Notes: generated by a model from the letters alone, not told the origin. Shown: positions 19,205 to 28,254, counted from the stretch's first letter. The stretch is 64,000 bases of DNA from Rhodobacter viridis (GCF_003217355.1 NZ_QJTK01000006.1:124001-188000), one strand, 5' to 3'. A program made the numbers and translations.

Positions 19205-20881
19205 ATGGCTCTTTTGGAATTTCTGAACACGATATCGCCGGTCGGGCTGGCGGCATCGGCGCTGGCACTGGCCGGGGCACTGGGTCTGTTACTGGGGGGA
19301 CTGAACTGGCGCGGCATCGGGCTCGGCATCGGGGGGGTGCTGTTCGCGGGGCTGTTCGTCGGTCACTGGACCTCGGTCGCGGGTCTGCACCTTGCGCCGG
19401 AAATGCTTGAATTCGTGCGTGAATTCGGCCTCATCATCTTTGTCTTCACGATCGGCATCCAGGTCGGGCCGGGCTTCTTTGCCACGCTGCAGAAGGCCGG
19501 GTTGCAGTTCAACATCATCGCCGCCTCGATCGTCATTCTGGGCGTGCTGACGACCGTCGCGCTGCATTTCATCGCCGGGATCCCGGTTCCGGCGCTGGTC
19601 GGGCTGATGTCGGGCGCGGTCACCAACACCCCGGGTCTGGGCGCGGCGACGCAGGTGCTCAAGGACTCGGGCGTGCCCTCCGAGGTGATCTCGGAAGCCT
19701 CGCTCGGCTATGCCGTCGCCTATCCGTTCGGCATCCTTGGCATCCTGCTGACGATGATCGCGGTGCGGCAGGTGCTGCGCGTGCGCATCGAGCAGGAAGA
19801 GGCGGAATTCGAGGCCTCGCGGTCGCGTGGCTCGAAGGAATTGCCCGCGATCAACGTGGTCGTGCGCAACGCGAACCTTGAAGGGCTGGAGCTGGGCGAA
19901 GTGCCCGATCTTTACGATCAGGGCGTGGTGGTGTCGCGGCTGAAGCGCGGGGACACGCTGATGCACCCGCTGCGCTCGATGGCGCTGCACATGGGCGACG
20001 TGCTGCACCTTGTCGGTCCGGCCGAGAAGCTGCATGCGATGGTGCTGATCCTGGGCGAAGAGGTCGATGTCTCGATCACCTCGACCAAGGGCACGCAGCT
20101 GAGCTGGCAGCGGGTGGCGGTGACCTCGCAGAAGGCTCTGGGCAAGCACATCCGCGATCTGGGGCTGGAAGAGCGCTCGGTCTCGATCTCGCGGGTGACG
20201 CGGGCGGGCACGCAGCTGCCGGTGGAACCCGATCTGGCGGTGCAATTCGGCGACATCCTGACCGTCGTCGGCGCCCCGGGCGATATCGAGGCGGTGAAGC
20301 CGCTCTTTGGCGATCAGGTGAAAAGCCTTGAGCTCGTGCAGTTCTCGGGTGTGTTCTTCGGCATCTTTCTGGGCGTGCTGCTCGGCTCGATCCCGATCGC
20401 CTTCCCGGGCCTTCCGGCGCCCCTGAAACTGGGTCTGGCGGGCGGGCCGCTGGTCGCGGCGATCCTGCTGTCGCGGATCGGCTTCCTTGGCCCCTTCGTC
20501 TTCTTCATGCCGCCGGTGGCGAACCATGCGCTGCGCGAACTGGGCATCGTGCTCTTCCTCTCGGCGGTCGGGCTGAAGGCGGGCGGTCAGTTCGTCGACA
20601 CACTGATCCACGGGCCGGGGCTGCAATGGATGATGTATGGCATCGTCATCACGCTGGTGCCGCTGATGATCGTCGGCTTCGTCGCGCGCGTGGTCTATCG
20701 GGTGAACTACCTCAGCCTCTCGGGCGTGCTAGCGGGCTCGATGACCGACCCGCCGGCGCTCGCCTTTGCCAATGGCATGTCAAACTCGGCCGCGGCCTCG
20801 GTCGGCTATGCCTCGGTCTATCCGCTGGTGATGTGCATGCGGATCCTGGCGCCGCAGATCATCGTGCTGCTTCTGATGTAG
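19205..20881 (+). CDS. AspT/YidE-type transporter with TrkA-C (RCK_C) domains
   Basis: 558 residues of the aspartate:alanine exchanger family. It has N-terminal membrane helices (about five or six), two central cytosolic RCK_C-like domains (residues ~205-370; LPVEPDLAVQFGDILTVVG), and a second membrane block with the family repeats SGAVTNTPGLGAATQVL and GSMTDPPALAFANGMSNS. Substrate is unknown; YidE-type proteins lack an assigned one. AGGAGGGGGGTGGCC precedes the ATG at 19205, ruling out the longer open frame that runs through the terminator. Confidence 0.9.
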   Translation: MALLEFLNTISPVGLAASALALAGALGLLLGGLNWRGIGLGIGGVLFAGLFVGHWTSVAGLHLAPEMLEFVREFGLIIFVFTIGIQVGPGFFATLQKAGLQFNIIAASIVILGVLTTVALHFIAGIPVPALVGLMSGAVTNTPGLGAATQVLKDSGVPSEVISEASLGYAVAYPFGILGILLTMIAVRQVLRVRIEQEEAEFEASRSRGSKELPAINVVVRNANLEGLELGEVPDLYDQGVVVSRLKRGDTLMHPLRSMALHMGDVLHLVGPAEKLHAMVLILGEEVDVSITSTKGTQLSWQRVAVTSQKALGKHIRDLGLEERSVSISRVTRAGTQLPVEPDLAVQFGDILTVVGAPGDIEAVKPLFGDQVKSLELVQFSGVFFGIFLGVLLGSIPIAFPGLPAPLKLGLAGGPLVAAILLSRIGFLGPFVFFMPPVANHALRELGIVLFLSAVGLKAGGQFVDTLIHGPGLQWMMYGIVITLVPLMIVGFVARVVYRVNYLSLSGVLAGSMTDPPALAFANGMSNSAAASVGYASVYPLVMCMRILAPQIIVLLLM

Positions 20882-20888
20882 CCAAGGC

Positions 20889-21037
20889 CGGGGGGCTCTG
20901 CCCCCCGGACCCCCCGGGATATTTCGGGCAAGATAAAGCAAAACGGAAAAGGCGCCCGGTCTCGGACGCCTTTTTCATTTATCTTGCCACAAATATCCCG
21001 GGGGGCCGAGGCATCGCCTCGGCGGGGCGGAGCCCCT
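20889..21037. repeat. TATTT/CAAG palindromic element, copy 4 (class B, full, with internal terminator)
   Basis: Lies between the convergent transporter and DUF815 genes. Left flank GGGGGGCTCTGCCCCCC; left arm GGGATATTTCGGGCAAGATAAA; right arm TTTATCTTGCCACAAATATCCC; right flank GAGGCATCGCCTCGG. The loop region between the arms carries its own terminator at 20947-20975. Confidence 0.9.
20947..20975 (+). terminator. Terminator nested inside palindromic element copy 4
   Basis: AAAA then GGCGCCCG / CGGACGCC stem (one mismatch), then TTTTT. It sits in the loop of the larger palindrome at the convergent 3' ends, so element and terminator act together on both transcripts. Confidence 0.8.
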
Positions 21038-21039
21038 CT

Positions 21040-21879
21040 TTACACCGCCAACCCGTGGCGGCCCGCCAGATCGGTGAAGAACTGCCAAGCGACGCGCCCC
21101 GAGCGCGAGCCCCGGGTGCGATACCATTCCACCGCCTCGGCGCGCAGCAGTTCGGGCTCGATGCTCAGACCATAGGCCGCCACATAGCCCTCGATCATCG
21201 CGAAATATTCGTCCTGATCGCAGGGATGGAAGCCCAGCCAGAGCCCGAAACGATCCGAGAGCGAGACCTTTTCCTCGACCGCTTCCGAAGGATTGATCGC
21301 GGTGGAGCGTTCGTTCTCGATCATGTCGCGCGGCATCAGATGGCGCCGGTTCGAGGTGGCGTAGAAGATCACATGCGCCGGGCGCCCCTCGATCCCGCCA
21401 TCCAGCACCGCCTTCAGCGACTTGTAATGCTGATCGTCGTGGCTGAAGCTGAGGTCATCGCAGAACAGCACGAAGCGCTGATCCGCAGCCACCCGCAGCA
21501 GGTTCAAAAGCCGCCCGACCGAGGGCAGATCCTCGCGCGAAAGCTCCACCAGCTTCAGGCTCAGCCCCTGCCGCAGCACCTCGGCATGGACCGCCTTGAC
21601 GAGCGAGCTTTTCCCCATGCCGCGCGCGCCCCACAAGAGCGCATTGTTCGCCGCATGGCCGCGGGCGAATTGGACCGTGTTCGCAAGGAGCGTATCGCGT
21701 GCCCGGTCGATGCCGCGCAACAGCCCCAGATCGACGCGCGAGACCTGCGCGACCGGCACCAGCCGGTCCGGCGCCGCGTGCCACATAAACGCATCCGCCC
21801 CCGCAAACGCGGGGGCAGGTGCGGGCGCGGGGGCGAGGCGCTCGAGCGCCTCGGCAATCCGCGTCATCGGATCGGTCAT
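21040..21879 (-). CDS. DUF815-family ATP-binding protein
   Basis: 279 residues. Central P-loop [17 protein letters not shown] (K near residue 90) and Walker B-like [11 protein letters not shown] define an AAA-type ATPase of the DUF815 family; [20 protein letters not shown] is characteristic. The biochemical function is not known to me. It starts within the tatC stop (4-bp overlap), and this placement after tatC is common in alphaproteobacteria, suggesting a link to export or just shared expression. Confidence 0.88.
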   Translation of the reverse strand: MTDPMTRIAEALERLAPAPAPAPAFAGADAFMWHAAPDRLVPVAQVSRVDLGLLRGIDRARDTLLANTVQFARGHAANNALLWGARGMGKSSLVKAVHAEVLRQGLSLKLVELSREDLPSVGRLLNLLRVAADQRFVLFCDDLSFSHDDQHYKSLKAVLDGGIEGRPAHVIFYATSNRRHLMPRDMIENERSTAINPSEAVEEKVSLSDRFGLWLGFHPCDQDEYFAMIEGYVAAYGLSIEPELLRAEAVEWYRTRGSRSGRVAWQFFTDLAGRHGLAV

Positions 21880-22724
21880 TCGTCGTCTTCCTCGTCGACC
21901 CAGGTGCCTTCGGCACGCATCTTGGCTTCGCGGGTCTTTTCCATGCGCCTTATGATCCAGATCGAGACCTCGAACAGCGGATAGATCGCGATGAACAGGA
22001 TCACCTGCGAGGCCACATCGGGCGGTGTCACCGTCGCGGCCAGCGTCAGCATCGCCACAACCGCATATTTGCGCACCGAAGCAAGGCCCTTGGCCGAGAT
22101 CAGCCCTGCCCGCCCCATCAGCGTCAGCGCCACCGGCATCTGGAAGCAGAGCCCGAAGGCGATCAGGAACTTCGTCGTCAGCTTCAGGTATTCTTCCATC
22201 GAGCCGGCAAAGCCGATCGCCGCCATCTCGTTGGCTCTCTGCCCCTCGACCTGATCGGCGGCGATCGAGACATCGCTCACCTGAAAGCTCAGGAAGAAGT
22301 CGAAGGCCATCGGCAGGATCAGGAAATAGGCAAAGGCGCAGCCGAACAGGAACATCACCGGCGAGGCGATGAGGAACGGCAGGAAGGCGCGTTTCTCGTT
22401 GCGATAGAGCCCCGGCGCGATGAAGCGCCAAAGCTGGAAGGCGATCATCGGGAAGGCCAGCACGAAGCCGCCCAGCATCGCGATGTTGAGCGCGACGAAG
22501 AAGCCTTCCTGCATCTTGATCAGCTGCAGCTGGCAGACCTGACCGCGCTCGGCGAGCGCCGAGCAGATCGGATGGGTCAGCAGGTTGAAGATCGGGTGCC
22601 AGATGAAATAGCACAGGCCGACCGAGATGACAAAAGCGGCCAGCGCATAAAGGATGCGCGTGCGCAGCTCTGCCAGATGCTCGATCAGCGGCGCGGACGT
22701 GTCTTCGATATGCTCGGAAGTCAT
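21876..22724 (-). CDS. tatC: Twin-arginine translocase subunit TatC
   Basis: 282 residues with six transmembrane helices. TatC recognises twin-arginine signal peptides and, with TatB, forms the receptor for folded proteins. The N-terminal [16 protein letters not shown] and the segment [24 protein letters not shown] are signatures. Overlaps tatB by 4 bp upstream and the DUF815 gene by 4 bp downstream. The Tat signal on TakP in this window is a likely client. Confidence 0.97.
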   Translation of the reverse strand: MTSEHIEDTSAPLIEHLAELRTRILYALAAFVISVGLCYFIWHPIFNLLTHPICSALAERGQVCQLQLIKMQEGFFVALNIAMLGGFVLAFPMIAFQLWRFIAPGLYRNEKRAFLPFLIASPVMFLFGCAFAYFLILPMAFDFFLSFQVSDVSIAADQVEGQRANEMAAIGFAGSMEEYLKLTTKFLIAFGLCFQMPVALTLMGRAGLISAKGLASVRKYAVVAMLTLAATVTPPDVASQVILFIAIYPLFEVSIWIIRRMEKTREAKMRAEGTWVDEEDDE

Positions 22725-23140
22725 GCGTTGCCCTTGGCGGGGGTTGCGGATTTCGGCGTCGGATCAGGCTCTTCGGCCAGTTCGGCCGCGTCAAGCGCCG
22801 CGGTCAGATCCGGGTCCTGCACGAAGGTCGCCGCCTTCGCGGGGGTCGGAATCTTCGGATCCCATTTCTCGAACCGCTCGGTGGCGCGTTCCAGCGCCGC
22901 CATCCCCGGGTTCTTCGAGGTGGCGACGTCCTTGAGATCGTTCAGCCCGCGCGCCGCGCTGTCGAGCCCGCTGTCGCGGGCCGCATCTTCCATCGCGCGC
23001 GAAAACTCGCGCCCCATCGCCTTGGCCTTGGCCGTCAGGCGGCCAAGGGTGCGAAACATCACGGGCAGATCTTTCGGACCGACGACGATGAGCGCAACAA
23101 TGCCAATGAGCAGAAGCTCACTCCAGCCGATGTCGAACAT
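22721..23140 (-). CDS. tatB: Twin-arginine translocase subunit TatB
   Basis: 139 residues: N-terminal helix [20 protein letters not shown] followed by GPKDLP and an amphipathic helix ([21 protein letters not shown]), then a variable acidic/Pro-rich tail. TatB joins TatC in the signal-peptide receptor. Overlaps the tatC start by 4 bp; tatA ends 35 bp upstream. Confidence 0.95.
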   Translation of the reverse strand: MFDIGWSELLLIGIVALIVVGPKDLPVMFRTLGRLTAKAKAMGREFSRAMEDAARDSGLDSAARGLNDLKDVATSKNPGMAALERATERFEKWDPKIPTPAKAATFVQDPDLTAALDAAELAEEPDPTPKSATPAKGNA

Positions 23141-23175
23141 GATTACCTACTCCGCTCGCTGCGGCCAAGGCCGGT

Positions 23176-23367
23176 TCAGACCTTGTCCTTGTCCGAGGGC
23201 GCAGCGTCCTTGGTTTCTTCGGCGCTGGCGCCTTCGGCCATGCCCTTCTTGAACGAGGTGATGCCCTTGCCCACCTCGCCCATCAGGCCCGCGACCTTGC
23301 CACGGCCGAACAGAACCAGCACCACGACGGCGATGACGATCAGTTGCAGGGGGCTCATCATATGCAT
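23176..23367 (-). CDS. tatA: Twin-arginine translocase subunit TatA
   Basis: 63 residues: a short N-terminal helix, the [17 protein letters not shown] hinge and amphipathic helix, and a charged tail. TatA polymerises to move folded proteins across the membrane. AAGGAGA 5 nt before the first ATG supports the MHMMSPLQ start. First gene of the tatA-tatB-tatC-DUF815 operon. Confidence 0.95.
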   Translation of the reverse strand: MHMMSPLQLIVIAVVVLVLFGRGKVAGLMGEVGKGITSFKKGMAEGASAEETKDAAPSDKDKV

Positions 23368-23463
23368 CGGAAGTCTCCTTCAGTGTGTTTTCCCAAGTTT
23401 CGGCGCGCGGGGGCCTGCTGACAAGGTTCAATCCCGCCGCAGCCCCCGTCGCGCGGCGGGATT

Positions 23464-23483
23464 ACTGACAGTTATTTGTCAGT
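23464..23483. promoter_or_regulatory. Operator-like inverted repeat before the short HTH regulator
   Basis: Perfect repeat ACTGACA-GTTATT-TGTCAGT, 40 bp before the regulator ATG at 23523, in the divergent region shared with tatA. TGACA/TGTCA repeats are what I would expect for autoregulation by YafY-type HTH proteins; that link is inferred. Confidence 0.6.
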
Positions 23484-23522
23484 TGCCCCCGGATGTGCGA
23501 CAAGGGGATGGGAGGGCGGCCG

Positions 23523-23882
23523 ATGACGCGCAACGAAAGGTTCGAAAAGATTCTGATGCTGCTGCGCGACGGCGAGTTGATCCGGGCGCGGGACGTTGCG
23601 GCGCGACTCGGGGTCTCCGAGCGCACGATCTGGCGCGACATGGCCACGCTCGTCGATTACGGCGTGCCGATCGAGGGGGAACGCGGCGTCGGCTACATCC
23701 TGCGCCGCCCGGTGGCCCTGCCGCCCCTTGTGCTGACCCATGACGAGATGGCGGCGCTGCGCCATCTGCTGCGGCTGGCCGAGGCGCATGTGGACACCCG
23801 GATCGGATCGGGGGCGCGCACGCTCGCCGCCAAGATCCGCGCCGTGATGCCGCCCGACCCCGAGGATGACGCGCCGATCTGA
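23523..23882 (+). CDS. YafY-type HTH regulator lacking a WYL domain
   Basis: 119 residues. Residues ~3-60 form a DeoR/HTH_11-type winged helix (RFEKILMLLRDGELIRARDVAARLGVSERTIWRDMATL; shown in two overlapping parts it matches YafY proteins), followed by the VGYIL wing and LTHDEMAALRHLLRLA. YafY-family proteins usually continue with a ~150-residue WYL sensor domain; here the protein stops soon after. GGGAGGGCGGCCG precedes the ATG at 23523. It may be a naturally short regulator or a truncated one. Confidence 0.8.
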   Translation: MTRNERFEKILMLLRDGELIRARDVAARLGVSERTIWRDMATLVDYGVPIEGERGVGYILRRPVALPPLVLTHDEMAALRHLLRLAEAHVDTRIGSGARTLAAKIRAVMPPDPEDDAPI

Positions 23883-23925
23883 GCGCCACTGGCGCAGGGC
23901 CGCGCAACCGGATAGGGTCGCCGCC

Positions 23926-24549
23926 ATGAACACGCCTGAATTCGTCACCGCCTTCGTCACCCTTTTCGTCGTCGTCGATCCGATCGGCCTCGTGCCGCTT
24001 TTCCTTGCCCTGACGCAGGGAATGAGCGCCAGCATGCGCCGCACCATCGGCTTGCGCGCGCTTGTCGTGGCGGCGGTGCTGCTGACGGCTTTCGGGCTTT
24101 TTGGCGATGCGCTGCTGAAGGGGATCGGCATTTCGATGCCCGCCTTCCGCATCGCGGGCGGGGTGCTTCTGTTCCTGACCGCGCTCGACATGCTCTTCGA
24201 GCGCCGCACCCAGCGCCGCGAGGGGCAGTCGGCCGAGCCGCATGCCCCCGATCCGTCCGTCTTCCCGCTCGGCACGCCGCTCTTGGCCGGTCCGGGGGCG
24301 ATGGCGACGATGATCCTTCTGGCGGGATCGGGCAGCGGCGGGCTGCATCTGGCCGCGGTGATGGCGGTGATGGCGCTGGTTCTGGCCTGCGTTTTCGTGC
24401 TGTTCCTGCTCGCAACGCCGCTCGAGCGCGCGCTGGGGCGGACCGGCACGATGGTGGTGACGCGGCTTCTGGGGATGCTGCTCGCCGCGCTGGCGGTGCA
24501 GTTCATCCTCGACGGGCTGCGCGGGGCGGGGATCATCGCGGCACCGTGA
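23926..24549 (+). CDS. MarC-family integral membrane protein
   Basis: 207 residues with six predicted helices. The N-terminal FVTLFVVVDPIGLVPLFLALT and the central PLGTPLLAGPGAMATMILLA are MarC/UPF0056 signatures. The role is unknown; an early link to multiple antibiotic resistance did not hold for E. coli MarC. The ATG at 23926 starts 44 bp after the regulator. Confidence 0.9.
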   Translation: MNTPEFVTAFVTLFVVVDPIGLVPLFLALTQGMSASMRRTIGLRALVVAAVLLTAFGLFGDALLKGIGISMPAFRIAGGVLLFLTALDMLFERRTQRREGQSAEPHAPDPSVFPLGTPLLAGPGAMATMILLAGSGSGGLHLAAVMAVMALVLACVFVLFLLATPLERALGRTGTMVVTRLLGMLLAALAVQFILDGLRGAGIIAAP

Positions 24550-24598
24550 CGGGGTGACAGGACCGCTCCGAGTGCCTACATCAGGCGCAGGAGGCGTC

Positions 24599-25174
24599 AT
24601 GGAAGCTGATATCCCCCGCGTGATCTATTACCTTTTGCTGCTGCTCGCGATCGGCGGCTATCTGATCGCCGCGCTGCGCCGCCGTCCCGGTCAGGCGCTG
24701 CAACAGCTGATGATCTGGGCGCTGATCTTTCTCGGCATCGCCGCCGTGGCCGGGATCTGGCCCGATGTGCGCGCCGCGATCCTGCCAAGCCAGAGCGTGA
24801 CGCAATCGGGCCGGATCGAGCTGCCGGTGCAGGCGGACGGGCATTACTACATGAAAGCCAGGGTGAACGGCGCCGAGATCGACTTCGTCATCGACACTGG
24901 CGCCTCGCAGATCGTGCTGACCCGCGCCGATGCGGCACGGGCGGGGATCGACACCGGCAACCTCGCCTATATCGGCCGCGCCTTCACCGCGAATGGCGAA
25001 GTGGCCACCGCGCCGGTGCGGCTTGACAGCCTGACGGTCGGCCCCTTCACCGACAGCAACGTCGCGGCCGTGGTGAACCGGGGCGATCTCGACACCTCGC
25101 TTCTGGGCATGAGCTACCTCACCCGCTTCGGCAAGGTGCAGTTCGACGACCGCCGCATGACCCTCGAACGCTGA
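24599..25174 (+). CDS. Membrane-anchored retropepsin-like aspartic protease
   Basis: 191 residues. Two hydrophobic segments lie at about residues 8-22 and 38-55, then a periplasmic retropepsin fold with the catalytic FVIDTGASQIVL and the second-half GMSYLTRFGKVQFDDRRMTL. It matches the TIGR02281 clan AA group common in Rhodobacterales; a single active-site motif implies dimerisation. GCAGGAGG precedes the ATG at 24599. Substrate unknown. A class A palindromic element follows. Confidence 0.88.
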   Translation: MEADIPRVIYYLLLLLAIGGYLIAALRRRPGQALQQLMIWALIFLGIAAVAGIWPDVRAAILPSQSVTQSGRIELPVQADGHYYMKARVNGAEIDFVIDTGASQIVLTRADAARAGIDTGNLAYIGRAFTANGEVATAPVRLDSLTVGPFTDSNVAAVVNRGDLDTSLLGMSYLTRFGKVQFDDRRMTLER

Positions 25175-25198
25175 GCCCCGCCACCGCCCGCGCAAAGG

Positions 25199-25251
25199 GC
25201 GTATTTGACCCAAGGAAAAACACGCTCGGCGTTTTCTTGGTGAAAATACGC
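25199..25251. repeat. TATTT/CAAG palindromic element, copy 5 (class A)
   Basis: Left arm GCGTATTTGACCCAAGGAAA, right arm beginning TTTTCTTGG and ending AAAATACGC, between convergent retropepsin and CorA-like genes. The right flank continues to about 25318 with GGGGGACATCGTCCCCC and GGGGGGCGGCAGCCCCCC hairpins. Confidence 0.88.
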
Positions 25252-25344
25252 AAGGGGGCACGGGGGACATCGTCCCCCGAAAGCGGGGGTCGGGGGGCGG
25301 CAGCCCCCCGTTCCCGGGCGCCCGAGCCAGCGAGGGCGCAATCC

Positions 25345-26313
25345 CTAGAGCCAGTCCTTCCATTTGAAGAAGGCCCAGGACACCAGCGCCGAAGCCACCA
25401 TCAACACCAGCGCGAACGGGTAGCCCCAGGGCTGGCTCAGCTCCGGCATGTTGGCGAAGTTCATCCCATAGGCCGAGGCGATCAGCGTCGGCGGCAGGAA
25501 CAGCGCCGTCACCACCGACAGTATCCGCACGGTATTGTTCTGCGCGAGGTTGATCATGCCGAGCGTCGCATCGACCGTCAGCGACACCCGCGACGACAGA
25601 TAGTCGTTATGCACGGCAAGCGCGGTGATGTCGCGCATCAGCGCCTTGGCGATCGGGCGCAGCTCGGCGCCTTGCGGATGCGCGGCCAGCGTCTGGTCGT
25701 AAAAGGACAGCGCCCGTTCGAGCGTCAGAAGCGCCAGCCGGATATGGCCGAGCAATTCCCCCTGTTTGCCGACATCACCGAGAGCCGCCTTCAGCTCCGC
25801 CGGACGCGCCTCGCCCAGGACCCGCGCCGAGACCTGATCGAGCACCCGCCCCGAGCCTTCGAGCAGATCGGCCTGCCGGGCCACGATCTCCTCGATCAGG
25901 CCCAGAAAGATCCGCTCCGGCGTCCGACATCCGGCCGTCGTGCGTTCGGCCCGTTCGGGAAAGGTGACGAAGCTGCGCGGCGCGTGGTGGCGCACGGTGA
26001 CGAGCCGCACCCCCGACAGGATGAAGCTGACCGGCCCCGAGATATGCTCGCCCGAGGGCGTGTGACCGGGCAGCACCACGGTCATCACATCCACCCCCTC
26101 CTCGCGGTAAAGCCGGTTCGAGATCTCGATCTCTTCCATGTCGGCAAGCGTCGGCACCTCAACGCCAAGTGCCGAAACCGCCGAAACCTGACTGTCGAGG
26201 GGGCGATAAAGATCGATCCAGAACGCCTGCTCGAGATCGACGCCGACCTCGGTCGGGCTTTGCTGGCCGAGACGCGCAAGCCCGCGCGGCAAAGGTTTGT
26301 AGGCGTGCAGCAT
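25345..26313 (-). CDS. CorA/ZntB-family divalent cation transporter
   Basis: 322 residues: a large cytoplasmic N-terminal domain, a long helix (RVSLTVDATLGMINLAQNN), then two C-terminal membrane helices joined by the pore-mouth motif YGMNFANMPEL. The GMN motif is diagnostic for CorA; the ZntB versus CorA choice (Zn2+ or Mg2+/Co2+/Ni2+) cannot be made from sequence. I chose the ATG at 26313 because earlier in-frame codons give low-complexity Arg/Pro-rich sequence. Confidence 0.9.
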   Translation of the reverse strand: MLHAYKPLPRGLARLGQQSPTEVGVDLEQAFWIDLYRPLDSQVSAVSALGVEVPTLADMEEIEISNRLYREEGVDVMTVVLPGHTPSGEHISGPVSFILSGVRLVTVRHHAPRSFVTFPERAERTTAGCRTPERIFLGLIEEIVARQADLLEGSGRVLDQVSARVLGEARPAELKAALGDVGKQGELLGHIRLALLTLERALSFYDQTLAAHPQGAELRPIAKALMRDITALAVHNDYLSSRVSLTVDATLGMINLAQNNTVRILSVVTALFLPPTLIASAYGMNFANMPELSQPWGYPFALVLMVASALVSWAFFKWKDWL

Positions 26314-26506
26314 GGGCCCTCGTCTGGCAGGCACCCGCGAGGGCGGCTTGCGCCCAGAAAGCAAGCCTCGGCCACTCTGGTCAAGCCCCTCTGCGTCCCT
26401 CTCCCGGAGCGGGCCCGGGCTGACGCGGTTTTTCCGCATCCCTGCCCCGCTTGCGCCACATTCGTGCCGCATCGCTGAAGGCAACCTACAGAAAGGCAGA
26501 GATCAG

Positions 26507-26635
26507 ATGGATTTCCCCGGTTTCGACGCGGTCGCGGTCGGCTTCATCCTGTTCGTGGCGCTGCGCGAAGCGGGTCTCTGGCTGCGCCGCCTGCGCGCGC
26601 CGCGCGGCCCCGGGCGCGATCCTCTCGAAGCCTGA
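26507..26635 (+). CDS. Possible 42-residue small membrane protein
   Basis: ATG frame encoding MDFPGFDAVAVGFILFVALR followed by EAGLWLRRLRAPRG, one hydrophobic segment then a basic tail, a plausible small inner-membrane protein. GGCAGAGATCAG precedes the ATG, a weak ribosome site. It lies just upstream of sqrR on the same strand. Codon content fits the genome, but its small size makes the call uncertain. Confidence 0.4.
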   Translation: MDFPGFDAVAVGFILFVALREAGLWLRRLRAPRGPGRDPLEA

Positions 26636-26750
26636 GCAAAGCGGCGCGCACCTCTGGACACTTGGGCGAGCGGCTCTCGCTTCGGCAACGCAGCCGTGTT
26701 ATTGCAGTCAGATGCACCCGACCCGCGACGACGAGGAAGCCGCCTTGGCG

Positions 26751-27125
26751 ATGGATACTGCCCAAGACCCGCACGAAGATTTTGCCCCCGAGACCGCCGC
26801 CGAAACCGACGAGCGCTGTGCTGCGCTTGACGCCGAGGAGATGGCGACCCGGGCGCGGGCCGCTGCCAACCTGCTGAAGGCGCTCGCCCATGAGGGGCGT
26901 CTGATGATCATGTGCTATCTCGCCTCGGGCGAGAAATCGGTGACCGAGCTGGAAACCCGGCTCGAAACGCGGCAGGCGGCAGTCAGCCAGCAACTGGCGC
27001 GGCTGCGTCTGGAGGGGCTGGTGCAAAGCCGACGCGAGGGCAAGACGATCTTCTATTCGCTTGCCGACCCACGCGCGGCCCGCGTGGTGCAGACGGTCTA
27101 CGAACAGTTCTGCTCGCAGGACTGA
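26751..27125 (+). CDS. sqrR: ArsR-family persulfide-responsive repressor, SqrR
   Basis: 124 residues. Winged helix: LLKALAHEGRLMIMCYLAS, then the recognition helix RQAAVSQQLARLRLEGLV and wing SRREGKTIFYSL. Cysteines at 23, 55 and 121 are 32 and 66 residues apart, matching the spacing of C9, C41 and C107 of R. capsulatus SqrR, whose C41-C107 pair forms a tetrasulfide bridge when sulfide is present and so releases DNA. The start is uncertain: the ATG at 26751 has GAGGAAG upstream at longer spacing, and an ATG at 26712 lacks a ribosome site. Confidence 0.85.
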   Translation: MDTAQDPHEDFAPETAAETDERCAALDAEEMATRARAAANLLKALAHEGRLMIMCYLASGEKSVTELETRLETRQAAVSQQLARLRLEGLVQSRREGKTIFYSLADPRAARVVQTVYEQFCSQD

Positions 27126-27149
27126 CCCCGGCCGAGGCCGCGCGACCGA

Positions 27150-27702
27150 TCAGCCGATCGGCACGACGAAGCGGCCCCGGAGCGTGTCGGTGCGCGTCAT
27201 CGCCATGCCCGCGATCTTGTCTTTGCCCTCCACCTCCGGGCCGACCGCGACCTGCCCCTCGTAAAGGTTCGCGCCCCACCGGAAGACCGTCGCGCCGGTC
27301 GAGAGCGCGATGGAAAAGCCGGTCTCCTGCGCCCGCACCGAGACGATCGAGGTGAAGTTGCAGAAGAGCCGATCGAGCCCGGCCTCGAAATCGAGACTGC
27401 GACGGTGGCGGCCACCAGCGCAGCGCCATCCTCGACCGAGCGCGAGACGGTATTGGCGCCCGTACCGCCCACCAGCAATCGCGCGTCGGGGCGCAGAAAC
27501 CGACGAAGAGCGTGTCATTGCCGCGTCCCGACGCCGAAACTGCCGCAGGACGCGTTCCTCTCGATCACGCCATCGCCGCCATCGAGACGGTCAAAGCCGT
27601 AACCAAGCCGCGGAGCCCGTCGTCGCCGGCGCCCATGATGACAGCGCCGCCGTAGCTGCCGAGGATGTGATCGTCGGCAGCCGTTTCAAAAATGTCATTC
27701 AT
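27150..27702 (-). pseudogene. Decayed RTX-type (hemolysin-like calcium-binding repeat) gene
   Basis: A perfect AGGAGGT ribosome site precedes ATG 27702, which encodes MNDIFETAADDHILGS...MGAGDDGLRG. Then four frame changes are needed to follow one protein: to GYGFDRLDGGDGVIE (near 27605), to GRGNDTLFVG (near 27530), to LLVGGTGANTVSRS (near 27480), and to RSLDFEAGLDRLF...GRFVVPIG (near 27400), ending at 27150. Each piece matches RTX repeats (GGxGxD-like) and a family C-terminus. Four shifts in ~550 bp mean an inactive gene, or sequence errors. Confidence 0.75.
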
Positions 27703-28114
27703 CGCAACCTCCTTGCATCCTATGCCAACCAGCAAGACACGGCATTCACCGGATTTCAAAGGCAGTCTTGCCGCAATGCGTCGGGCACCGACCCCTGAAC
27801 GGGGCAAAACCCGGGCAGCAGCCCGTCAGGACGTATCGCATCAACGCGCTGCCGGGCGCGCGGTGCACGGACCGGCAGGCTCAAGGGAGGAAACGTCAAA
27901 GGCCGATCCCGTCGCCGGGACCGGCCCCCTGTGTCGGACTCATCCGGGTGACTGACTTCAGTCGATCTCGCAGGCGGCTATGCCGGGCTTGTACCGTGTC
28001 TGCGGCCGGGCCGAATCGACTCCCTCACGTCTGCGGACACACTCGCCCGCGTTGCTTGACGCGCCGTCTTTTCGAACCACGAAGCTTGTGCAAACCGGTC
28101 AGGCATCAGCCTCT

Positions 28115-28183
28115 TCAGCGCAGGGCAGCGGCCTTGAGCATCAACGTCGAGACAGAAACCGGATTGAGATTCTTCATATCCAT
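28115..28183 (-). CDS. Possible 22-residue peptide with strong ribosome site
   Basis: ATG 28183 is preceded by GGAGGCTTG on the minus strand and encodes a short peptide beginning MDMKNLNPVS and ending KAAALR. Inverted repeats lie upstream (TTTGCGC-N8-GCGCAAA at 28233-28254). It sits in the 665-bp gene-poor gap 27703-28367 next to the RTX pseudogene. It could be a real small protein, a leader peptide, or the surviving start of a lost gene. I do not recognise it. Confidence 0.3.
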   Translation of the reverse strand: MDMKNLNPVSVSTLMLKAAALR

Positions 28184-28232
28184 CAAGCCTCCATCATGAC
28201 GTCGCCTGCGTGCGACACCTACACGTTACGCC

Positions 28233-28254
28233 TTTGCGCGAGAGTCGGCGCAAA
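28233..28254. promoter_or_regulatory. 22-bp inverted repeat upstream of the small peptide
   Basis: Perfect TTTGCGC-GAGAGTCG-GCGCAAA, 50 bp upstream of the possible peptide start. Nearby shorter repeats are GTCGC-N6-GCGAC (28201-28216) and GACAT-N8-ATGTC (28265-28282). The cluster suggests a former or present regulatory region. No known regulator motif was recognised. Confidence 0.4.

Noticed and set aside
19393-19427. Another ATTC...GAAT pattern (GAATTC-GTGCGT-GAATTC)
   Set aside because: The spacer is 6 bp, not 8, and it lies inside the transporter coding sequence.
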